From assembly GCF_001718195.1 (NCBI RefSeq), contig NZ_MCNV01000003.1, forward strand, positions 62,001 through 126,000: DNA of 64,000 nucleotides, read 5' to 3'. Position 1 is the stretch's first letter, and each line of letters starts with the position of its first letter. Positions 39,201 to 46,069 of this stretch are shown here, piece after piece. This DNA comes from Paraburkholderia nodosa. Its GTDB lineage: Bacteria; Pseudomonadota; Gammaproteobacteria; Burkholderiales; Burkholderiaceae. The notes under the pieces were generated by a model. That model was not told where the DNA came from and searched no databases. It saw only the letters and a list, made by a program, of their open reading frames with translations. Both the position numbers and the translations under genes were made by a program.

Positions 39201-39732
39201 CGAAACCGGGCTCGGGCTCGGTGAAATCGGCGGGATGCACGCGATAGCTGCCCTTTGCCGCCCGCGAGCGAGCCAGCGTGATCAGCTCGCAGAGGTTGCC
39301 GTAGCCTTCGCGTGTCGTTGCGAGCGCAACGATCGTGCAGAACGGGGCGCCATATTCGTCGACGAGATTCAGCTCGCTGCCGATCAGCAGGTGCAGCGAC
39401 GGCTCGAACGGGCCCAGCGCCGCGGCAGCGGCATGGCCGCCGCGTTCGCGGGCCTCGCGCACGGCTTCGTCATACGCCTTTTTGCGCGCCTCGTCGTATT
39501 CGTTGAGCGCACTCCAGGCGCGCACGACGCCCGCGAACGAGCATTCGTCGGTGATCGCGAGCGCGCGGTAGCCGTGGCGGATCGCCTGCTCGACCATCTC
39601 GCCCGGGCGCGACGCGCCGTGCAGGAAGGTGAAATTGGTCAGGCAGTGCAGCTCGGCGTAGTCAGGCAGCTGCGCGGCCAACTGCGGCGGCAACTGTGGA
39701 GGCGACGACGCGCCCGTCCCGCTGATCGACAT
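36250..39732 (-). CDS. dnaE2: Error-prone DNA polymerase DnaE2
   Basis: A 1160-residue C-family polymerase, the replicating member of the ImuA-ImuB-DnaE2 mutasome that copies past DNA damage in the SOS response. The PHP domain ([19 protein letters not shown]) opens the protein; the catalytic palm carries the aspartates in [20 protein letters not shown], and the [17 protein letters not shown] and [20 protein letters not shown]-like segments follow. A C-terminal OB-fold region is visible near [17 protein letters not shown]. The ATG at 39732 is chosen; it starts 34 bases after imuB. Third gene of the cassette. Confidence 0.96.
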   Translation of the reverse strand: [1160 protein letters not shown]

Positions 39733-39766
39733 GATTCCTGAAACCCGAAAGAACGACGAATAAGCG

Positions 39767-41365
39767 CTAGCCGAACAGCCCTTGCAGATACCACTGGCCG
39801 CCAATGCGCTCGCGATACAGCCAGAACATGCGACCCTGGTCGTCGGCGGCGACGTAGTAGTCGCGCCCGACGCCCTCGCCGTCCCACCAGCCGGACTCGA
39901 TGCGCTCGGTGCGCGTGAGCGTCTTCAGCGGCCGGCGATAAACGGGCCGATCGCCGCGCGTCGCAAGCTTGAGCGGCTTTTCGAGCAACCACGCGGGACG
40001 CGGCTGGGTCGGCAGCGGCACCTCGGGCAGATCGAAGGCGCTTTGCACGGGCGCGCTCGCGCCGGCTTCCTGCTGCGGCTTGCCTGCCTTGCGCGGCCTG
40101 CGCGTACGCTTCGCGCCGCTCTCGCGGTAAGGCCGCGCCGACATCGCCAACTCGGGCCGGTGATCGTCCTCGACGAAAAGCTGCAGCACGTTCTGCTCGC
40201 CAAGCCGCGCGCCGATGCGCTCGAAGAGCTGCCCGAGCGATGCCTCGGCAGCCTCGGCCATCGGAAAGAGCGTGTCGGTGGGCGCCGCGTATTCGCTCAC
40301 CTGCGAGGCGACGAGCGCAAGGCCGATCACGGGCGCGGCAAGCTCAGTCTGATTCAGGCGCTCGCGAAGCAGCCACAGCAGATGCTCGGCGTCGCGCGAA
40401 GGCGATGCCCAGGCGATCGTGAGGCTAGATGTGCGCGGCGCGTGACGCGAAGCCAGCTCGTGCTCCAGACGCAGCTCGAAGCCGCTCAACGCCGCGTGCT
40501 GTGCTGCCAGCCAGCCGGCCAGCTGCATCACGAGCCGGCGCGCGGCAAAGAGCAGCGCCTCGGCGCTCTCCACGCGCGCCTGCAATTCGAGCGACGCGTG
40601 AAACGACGGCGGCGCGGCGAACCAGACGCGCGGGTCGGGCGCCTCGCCGCGCGCCTGCGCGAGCCAGCCGAGCACGCCGTCGCCGAAACGCCGCACGATG
40701 CCGTCGCGCGGCAACCGCCGCAAATCGCCGAGCGTCGCGCAGCCGATCTGCGTGAGCGCGTGGTCGTGCTGCGCGGCGAACGGCGCAAGCGTGACCGGCA
40801 GTGAGTCGAGCACGCGCGCGAGCGTCGTTTCCTTGAGCACGTGCCAGCGGCGCGACGAACGCGTGACGTGCGCCTGCGCGAGCGTCCATGCCCCCCACGC
40901 CGTGGGCGCGCACGCCATGCGCGCGGTGTGCCCGCAGCCGGCCACTGTCGCCGCGACCCTGGCGAGCAGCGCACGCACGCCGCCGAACAGACGCAAGCTC
41001 GAGCCGACTTCGAGCAGCAGCGTGTGCGACTGCGCGAACGACACCTTGGGCGTATAGGCGAGCAACGCGAGCGCGAGCGCCTCGAACGCGCGGGTCTCGC
41101 GCGCCGGATCGGCTTCGAGCAGCACGAGCCCCGGCGCGAGCGCGAGCGCATGCGAGCGCGTGTTGCCGGGCTCGACGCCTGCGCGCAGCGCGTCGAGATC
41201 GGCGATCAGGATGCGCGTGTGGTCGGCGAGCGCGTAGCAGCGCGGCGCGCTGGTGACATGGGCATCGACGCTTTCAGGCAGGAGCGGCGTTGACGGCGCC
41301 GGCGGCATCAGAGGTCTGACGGCCTCCAGCGGCAACAACGGCAAGGTGACGGCGATCCACAGCAT
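39767..41365 (-). CDS. imuB: DNA repair protein ImuB (Y-family polymerase homologue)
   Basis: A 532-residue relative of Y-family DNA polymerases that acts as an adaptor between ImuA, DnaE2 and the sliding clamp. The N-terminus MLWIAVTLPLLPLEAV replaces the catalytic DMDCF motif, and the segment LLLEVGSSLRLFGGVRALL replaces the acidic DEA site, so it cannot be an active polymerase, as known for ImuB. A conserved tryptophan-rich end (WLYRERIGGQWYLQGLFG) matches the family. Its start lies inside the end of imuA, overlapping by 92 bases. Confidence 0.93.
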   Translation of the reverse strand: MLWIAVTLPLLPLEAVRPLMPPAPSTPLLPESVDAHVTSAPRCYALADHTRILIADLDALRAGVEPGNTRSHALALAPGLVLLEADPARETRAFEALALALLAYTPKVSFAQSHTLLLEVGSSLRLFGGVRALLARVAATVAGCGHTARMACAPTAWGAWTLAQAHVTRSSRRWHVLKETTLARVLDSLPVTLAPFAAQHDHALTQIGCATLGDLRRLPRDGIVRRFGDGVLGWLAQARGEAPDPRVWFAAPPSFHASLELQARVESAEALLFAARRLVMQLAGWLAAQHAALSGFELRLEHELASRHAPRTSSLTIAWASPSRDAEHLLWLLRERLNQTELAAPVIGLALVASQVSEYAAPTDTLFPMAEAAEASLGQLFERIGARLGEQNVLQLFVEDDHRPELAMSARPYRESGAKRTRRPRKAGKPQQEAGASAPVQSAFDLPEVPLPTQPRPAWLLEKPLKLATRGDRPVYRRPLKTLTRTERIESGWWDGEGVGRDYYVAADDQGRMFWLYRERIGGQWYLQGLFG

Positions 41366-42131
41366 GATTGACCCCGGGCCACGGCATGACGACGGAAGCT
41401 GCGTCCGGCTGGGGCAGCACCGCATCCTGCAGCGGCAATGTAATGACGAGTGGCTGGGCGGGCGGCGGCCCGCGGCGCTTGAAAATATCGACGGAGAGCG
41501 CGGCGAACTGCATCCATTGCCGGCGGTTCAGGCTCGCGTCGTCGGGCGGCGGCACCGGCGAGCAGGTCATGCGCAGCGGCGCCGGCGACGACTGGTTGCG
41601 CGCGGCGAGCGGCCGCACGAGAAATGCGAGCGCCTGCGAATCCTGGGCGGCGACCTGTAGACGGCGCACAGCGTCGGCGCGCGCCTTCGCCTGCCAGAGC
41701 AGCACGGCGCCCATGCCTTCCTGCTTGAGCGCCTGTTCGGCCACCCAGGCGGCTTCGTCTTCGGCCGCGCGCACCCAGATCACGCGATCGAGCGCGAGCC
41801 CCCACGCCTTGAGCGCGCAGGCGTATGGGCGCCACGGCGGCGCGACGAGCAGCACGTGCCGGCCCGCCTGCGCGGTGAGCGCGCGCAGCGCCGGCGCGAC
41901 GAGCCGCATCTCGCCCACGCCGCCCTGTTCGACGAGCAGCTCGGTCAGGCTGCCCGAGGGCCAGCCGGCGCCGGGGAGCTGGGCGTCGAGCGTCGCGTGG
42001 CCGCTCGGCACCGTGCGCTCGCTGGCGCGCGCGAGCTGATCGCCTTGCCACACGCGGCTTTGCAGCCGGGGGGGCAAGTGCGCGGCGAGTTGCGCGGTGG
42101 TTTGCGCAGTGGTCTGGGCTGCTGCTGCCAT
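41274..42131 (-). CDS. imuA: SOS mutasome protein ImuA
   Basis: A 285-residue RecA/SulA-like protein, first gene of the SOS mutagenesis cassette. The VPSGHATLDAQLPGAGWPSG segment and ALVAPPWRPYACAL-like stretch resemble the ImuA core; the GGVGEMRLVAPALRAL region follows. The C-terminal part after residue 180 is poorly conserved and overlaps imuB. A perfect LexA box stands 84 bases upstream of the ATG, so the three genes should be derepressed by DNA damage. Confidence 0.9.
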   Translation of the reverse strand: MAAAAQTTAQTTAQLAAHLPPRLQSRVWQGDQLARASERTVPSGHATLDAQLPGAGWPSGSLTELLVEQGGVGEMRLVAPALRALTAQAGRHVLLVAPPWRPYACALKAWGLALDRVIWVRAAEDEAAWVAEQALKQEGMGAVLLWQAKARADAVRRLQVAAQDSQALAFLVRPLAARNQSSPAPLRMTCSPVPPPDDASLNRRQWMQFAALSVDIFKRRGPPPAQPLVITLPLQDAVLPQPDAASVVMPWPGVNHAVDRRHLAVVAAGGRQTSDAAGAVNAAPA

Positions 42132-42214
42132 GGTTCGTGGCCTGGTTGATGGGAACGCTGCGCCCTGCCCGGCAAGAAATGGGGCATCGCAGGCAGGAGG
42201 CAGCGCGCCTCCAC

Positions 42215-42230
42215 CTGTATATTTATACAG
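42215..42230 (-). promoter_or_regulatory. LexA (SOS) box before imuA
   Basis: CTGTATATTTATACAG keeps both CTGT and ACAG half sites with 8 bases between, the E. coli-type consensus used in beta- and gammaproteobacteria. It is the AT-richest stretch of the region. Confidence 0.93.
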
Positions 42231-42402
42231 TATTTTTTGGGATTGGAGGAGGCGGAAATTGGGGGTGGGTCACTTTGCAATCGCCGAGCGGCGACCGGAC
42301 CGCCGCCGGACGTCGCGCTGACGTCCGGGGCAAACGCCGCTTAATACACGCCGCCAGCCCGATGTGGGCGGTGTGCGATAAGGGCGGCAGAGCTTGTTGC
42401 TA

Positions 42403-44025
42403 TCAAGACGCCTGCGCCGACGTCATATCGAGCGCCACGGCTTGCGCCACTTCGATGCCGTCGATGGCCGCCGAGTAGATACCACCGGCATACCCGGCGC
42501 CTTCGCCCGCCGGATACAGACCTTCGACGTTCATGCTCTGGTAATTGTCTTTGCGACGAATGCGCAGCGGCGACGACGTGCGCGTCTCCACGCCGGTGAG
42601 CACGGCGTCGTGCATCGCGAAGCCTGCGATCTTCCTGTCGATCTGAGGCAGGGCTTCGCGGATGGCTTCGATCACGTAGTCGGGCAGCGCGGTGCTGAGA
42701 TCGGTCGGGTGCACACCCGGCTTGTAAGACGGCACCACGGAGCCCAGCGACGTCGACGGACGACCGGCGATAAAGTCGCCGACCAGCTGGCCCGGCGCCT
42801 GGTAATTGCCGCCGCCGAGTTCGAACGCCCGCTCTTCCCACTTGCGCTGGAAGGCGATGCCCGCGAGCGGACCGCCCGGATAGTCCTCCGGCGTGATGCC
42901 GACGACGATGCCCGCATTCGCGTTGCGCTCGGCCCGCGAATACTGGCTCATGCCATTGGTGACCACGCGGCCGGGTTCGGAGGTCGCCGCGACCACCGTG
43001 CCGCCCGGGCACATGCAGAAGCTATAGACCGCCCGTCCATTGTTGGCGTGATGCACCACCTTGTAGTCGGCCGCGCCGAGTTGCTTGTGGCCCGCAAACT
43101 TGCCGAAACGGCTGCGATCGATCACCCCCTGCGGATGCTCGATCCGAAAGCCCAGCGAAAACGGCTTGGCTTCCATGAACACGCCGCGATCGTGCAGCAT
43201 CTGGAACGTGTCGCGGGCGCTGTGGCCGACGGCCAGCACGACGTGGTCGCACGGCAGCGTCTCGCCGTTCGAAAGCTTGAGCGCGCGCACCTTGCCCTGT
43301 TCGATCTCGATGTCTTCGACGCGGGTTTCGAAGCGCACTTCACCGCCCAGCTCGTGGATGGTGGCGCGCATTTTTTCCACCATGCTGACGAGACGGAACG
43401 TGCCGATGTGCGGCCGGCTCAAGTACAGGATGTCTTCCGGCGCGCCCGCCTTGACGAACTCCTCGAGCACCTTGCGGCCGTAGTGGTGCGGATCCTTGAT
43501 CTGGCTGTACAGCTTGCCGTCGGAAAACGTCCCGGCCCCGCCTTCGCCGAACTGCACGTTGGATTCGGGGTTGAGCACGGACTTGCGCCACAGCCCGAAG
43601 GTGTCCTTGGTGCGCTCGCGCACGGCCTTGCCGCGTTCGAGGATGATGGGACGAAAGCCCATCTGCGCGAGGATCAGTCCCGCGAACAGGCCGCATGGCC
43701 CCATGCCGATCACCACCGGACGCGGATGCGTCGAGTGCTCGGGCGCCTTGGCGACAAAGCGGTAGGTCATGTCGGGCGTCACCCCGCAATGCGGCTTGCC
43801 GGCGATCCGCTTGAGCGCGGCCGCTTCGTCCTTGACTTCGACGTCGACGATATAGGTCAGCTTGATATCCGAGCGCTTGCGTGCGTCGTGCGCACGGCGG
43901 AATACGGTGTAACGCACGAGCGCATCCGCCCCCACGCCGAGTTCCGCGAGACGTCCCCGAATCGCGGCTTCAAGTTCGCTTTCGGCGTGGTCGAGGGGGA
44001 GTTTGACTTCGGATAAACGTAACAT
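42403..44025 (-). CDS. FAD-dependent oxidoreductase, uncharacterised
   Basis: A 540-residue flavoprotein of the uncharacterised FAD-dependent dehydrogenase group, related to BaiN/HI0933-like and GidA-type folds. After about 90 residues of N-terminal domain the dinucleotide motif VVIGMGPCGLFAGLILAQMG appears, then NVQFGEGGAGTFSDGKLY, LAVGHSARDTFQML, and a C-terminal FAD signature GLYPAGEGAGYAGGI. Reaction unknown. The start ATG at 44025 gives the family's MLRLSEVKLPLDHAESEL; a longer in-frame reading would run through tRNA-Pro and is rejected. No close partner gene. Confidence 0.9.
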   Translation of the reverse strand: MLRLSEVKLPLDHAESELEAAIRGRLAELGVGADALVRYTVFRRAHDARKRSDIKLTYIVDVEVKDEAAALKRIAGKPHCGVTPDMTYRFVAKAPEHSTHPRPVVIGMGPCGLFAGLILAQMGFRPIILERGKAVRERTKDTFGLWRKSVLNPESNVQFGEGGAGTFSDGKLYSQIKDPHHYGRKVLEEFVKAGAPEDILYLSRPHIGTFRLVSMVEKMRATIHELGGEVRFETRVEDIEIEQGKVRALKLSNGETLPCDHVVLAVGHSARDTFQMLHDRGVFMEAKPFSLGFRIEHPQGVIDRSRFGKFAGHKQLGAADYKVVHHANNGRAVYSFCMCPGGTVVAATSEPGRVVTNGMSQYSRAERNANAGIVVGITPEDYPGGPLAGIAFQRKWEERAFELGGGNYQAPGQLVGDFIAGRPSTSLGSVVPSYKPGVHPTDLSTALPDYVIEAIREALPQIDRKIAGFAMHDAVLTGVETRTSSPLRIRRKDNYQSMNVEGLYPAGEGAGYAGGIYSAAIDGIEVAQAVALDMTSAQAS

Positions 44026-44146
44026 GGCTGCCAGGGTGCGATCGCCACGGGAGTTGTGGCCGATCCGTATTTTATAGGCTCGGTGGCTTTTCAAAGGGAA
44101 CGCAAGCCGTACGACGAGACGCGAGCGCGTATGACCCAACATGGGA

Positions 44147-44187
44147 GAAAAAGAAAAAGGGGCTACAGGCCAATGGCGTGTAACCCC
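44147..44187 (-). terminator. Terminator of tRNA-Pro
   Basis: On the minus strand GGGGTTAC and GTAGCCCC pair around a 13-base loop and are followed by TTTTTCTTTTT. Confidence 0.85.
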
Positions 44188-44197
44188 TCGGTATTGC

Positions 44198-44274
44198 TGG
44201 TCGGAGCGATAGGATTCGAACCTACGACCCTCTGATCCCAAATCAGATGCGCTACCAGGCTGCGCTACGCTCCG
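44198..44274 (-). tRNA. tRNA-Pro(TGG)
   Basis: A 77-base tRNA with encoded CCA. The acceptor arms CGGAGCG and CGCTCCG pair fully, with A as discriminator. The anticodon TGG lies at 44238-44240 in a stem CTGAT/ATCAG. The D-arm GTAGCGCAGCCTGGTAGCGC and the T-arm GTTCGAATC are standard, and the sequence resembles E. coli tRNA-Pro(TGG). Confidence 0.97.
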
Positions 44275-44285
44275 ACGAATCAGCG

Positions 44286-44315
44286 ATTGTATCGGCACTG
44301 ATGCCACGTCGTCAA
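44286..44315 (-). promoter_or_regulatory. Promoter of tRNA-Pro
   Basis: On the minus strand TTGACG (44310-44315) and TACAAT (44286-44291) are 18 bases apart, and the -10 ends 11 bases before the tRNA. Confidence 0.82.
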
Positions 44316-44437
44316 ATCTGAGTGAGCCATAGCGACGAAAAGCGATCCACATCACGCGCTTGCCGCACACCGGCCTGGCGTGCACCATGACAGGACACGC
44401 CGCACGTGCACCCCATACCGCCAAAAAAGGAGACGCC

Positions 44438-44902
44438 ATGCACCTCATCCTCTGGCGCCACGCCGAAGCCGAAGACATCGCCGCCAGCGACCTCTCCCGC
44501 CAGCTCACCACACGCGGGCGCAAGCAGGCGCAGAACGTCGCGCGCTGGCTGCGCGCGCGCCTGCCCGACGACGCCGTGATCCTCGCCAGCCCCGCCGCAC
44601 GCACCATCCAGACCGCCGAGGCGCTCACCGACCAATATCGCGTCGTGCGCGAACTCGCCCCCGAGGCGAGCGTCGAGGAGGTGCTGACCGCCGTCGGCTG
44701 GCCCAAGGGCCTCGCGTCCACGGTCGTCGTGGTCGGCCATCAGCCCACGCTCGGCGAGGTCGCGGCGCGGCTGCTCTCGGGCGGCGCCGATTCGCGCAGC
44801 TGGGCCGTCAAGAAAGCCGGCGTGCTCTGGCTTGCGAGCCGTGAGCGCGACGGCGGCGACCAGGCGGTCCTCCACGCGGCCATCACGCCCGATCTCGTCT
44901 AG
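44438..44902 (+). CDS. sixA: Phosphohistidine phosphatase SixA
   Basis: A 154-residue histidine phosphatase of the phosphoglycerate mutase-like superfamily. The catalytic RHG-type motif is WRHAEAEDI, followed by TTRGRKQAQNVARWL, the second arginine in ASPAARTIQTAEAL and the second histidine in VVGHQPTLGE. SixA removes phosphate from histidines of phosphorelay or PTS proteins. AAAAAAGGAG stands six bases before the ATG. It lies between tRNA-Pro and olsB, near the polyphosphate and Pho genes. Confidence 0.93.
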   Translation: MHLILWRHAEAEDIAASDLSRQLTTRGRKQAQNVARWLRARLPDDAVILASPAARTIQTAEALTDQYRVVRELAPEASVEEVLTAVGWPKGLASTVVVVGHQPTLGEVAARLLSGGADSRSWAVKKAGVLWLASRERDGGDQAVLHAAITPDLV

Positions 44903-44955
44903 CCCTGACCCCGCCTGCGTCTGCCCACCGGGCCGCCTGCGCGCGGCCCCTACAG

Positions 44956-44999
44956 CGGTTCAAGCGCGGTTCAAACGCGATTCAAGCGCCCTTCAAACG
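44956..44999. repeat. Four 11-bp direct repeats upstream of olsB
   Basis: CGGTTCAAGCG (44956), CGGTTCAAACG (44967), CGATTCAAGCG (44978) and CCCTTCAAACG (44989) follow without a gap. TTCAA recurs every 11 bp, close to one helical turn, and G/A alternates at the ninth base, making a 22-bp higher-order unit. Confidence 0.9.
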
Positions 45000-45050
45000 C
45001 GCCCGCCGCCCCCCGCCTTTCGCGCCACCTCGTCCGTCTGCCTGACGCCA

Positions 45051-45083
45051 CGTCATCGAATCGTCATTGCGTTTTCATGGAAA
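45051..45083 (+). promoter_or_regulatory. Pho box before olsB
   Basis: CGTCATCGAAT, CGTCATTGCGT and TTTCATGGAAA are three successive 11-bp repeats with TCAT at the same place, the arrangement of PhoB half-sites (CTGTCAT type). A possible -10, TATTAC at 45094-45099, follows after ten bases. Confidence 0.68.
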
Positions 45084-45142
45084 CGTAACCGCGTATTACT
45101 ACATTGCCGGAAAAGTTCTCTTACTTCCGACCAGGACGCCCT

Positions 45143-45961
45143 ATGCGAGATCTGCCGACGCCCACCCTGCCGTTCGCCTCGACGCTGTTCGAGTCGAACC
45201 GACGCTTGCCGCGTGCCGAAGAAACGGTCACCGCGCAGCATCGGCTGCAGGTGGCCTGGGCTCGCACCGACGAGGAGCTGCGCGAAGCCCAGCGCCTGCG
45301 CTACCGCGTTTTCGCCGAAGAGATGGGCGCACGCCTGACCGGCCCCGCCGGCCTCGACGTCGACGCCTTCGACGCCTACTGCGACCACCTGCTCGTGCGC
45401 GACCTCGACACGCTCAAGGTCGTCGGCACCTATCGCGTGCTGCCGCCGCACCAGGCGGCGCGCATCGGCCGCCTCTATGCCGAAAGCGAATTCGACGTCT
45501 CGCGCCTCGCGCATCTGCGCCCGAAAATGGTCGAGGTGGGCCGCTCGTGCGTGCATCCCGACTACCGCAGCGGCTCGGTCATCATGTCGCTGTGGGGCGG
45601 TCTCGGCGGCTATATGCAGCACAACGGCTACGAGACGATGCTCGGCTGCGCGAGCGTCGCCATGGCTGACGGTGGCCACTACGCGGCGAACCTGTACTGC
45701 GCGCTCGGCGCGAACGCGCTGACCGCGCCCGAATACCGCGCGTTCCCGCACACGCCGCTGCCCGTCGAGGAACTGCGCACCGGCACGCCGGCCGTGCCGC
45801 CGCCGCTCATCAAGGGCTATCTGCGCCTCGGCGCGAAGATCTGTGGCGCGCCCGCCTGGGACCCCGACTTCAACACCGCCGACTTCCTCACGCTCTTCCG
45901 CCTCTCGGAAATCAACGAGCGTTACGCGCGCCACTTCCTCGGCGAAGCCGTCACGCGTTAA
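45143..45961 (+). CDS. olsB: Ornithine lipid N-acyltransferase OlsB
   Basis: A 272-residue GNAT-like acyltransferase that makes lyso-ornithine lipid from ornithine and 3-hydroxyacyl-ACP, the first step of phosphorus-free ornithine lipid synthesis. Family features are LRYRVFAEEMGARL near residue 53, CDHLLVRDLDTLKVVGTYRV, the VEVGRSCVHPDYRSGSVI acetyl-CoA-fold region and FNTADFLTLFRL near the end. OlsA, the second enzyme, is not in the window. The ATG at 45143 has AGGA upstream; an upstream TTG would add 13 residues. Pho box repeats upstream predict induction by phosphate starvation. Confidence 0.87.
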   Translation: MRDLPTPTLPFASTLFESNRRLPRAEETVTAQHRLQVAWARTDEELREAQRLRYRVFAEEMGARLTGPAGLDVDAFDAYCDHLLVRDLDTLKVVGTYRVLPPHQAARIGRLYAESEFDVSRLAHLRPKMVEVGRSCVHPDYRSGSVIMSLWGGLGGYMQHNGYETMLGCASVAMADGGHYAANLYCALGANALTAPEYRAFPHTPLPVEELRTGTPAVPPPLIKGYLRLGAKICGAPAWDPDFNTADFLTLFRLSEINERYARHFLGEAVTR

Positions 45962-45997
45962 AACCTCATCCGCTCCTCAGTGGGCAGGATGAGTCAA

Positions 45998-46035
45998 CAA
46001 AAAAACCCGGCTCACGAACGAGCCGGGCTTTTTTA
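45998..46035. terminator. Bidirectional terminator between olsB and ppx
   Basis: CCCGGCTC (46006-46013) and GAGCCGGG (46020-46027) enclose 6 bases; A residues precede and CTTTTTT follows, so both convergent genes can use it. Confidence 0.9.
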
Positions 46036-46069
46036 TCGGCGCAGTCAGACGAGGCGCAGCGCGCTTTGC

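Noticed and set aside
36418-39741. Very long open frame opposite dnaE2
   Set aside because: High GC suppresses stop codons on the opposite strand. The frame lacks recognisable domains and mirrors dnaE2 codon structure.
39767-41365. imuB as an active translesion polymerase
   Set aside because: The acidic catalytic residues of Y-family polymerases are absent, as is normal for ImuB.
44026-44721. Upstream extension of the FAD oxidoreductase
   Set aside because: It would translate through tRNA-Pro and its promoter; the family start is at 44025.
44956-45083. CRISPR array before olsB
   Set aside because: The 11-bp repeats have no spacers; the pattern is an array of adjacent half-sites.
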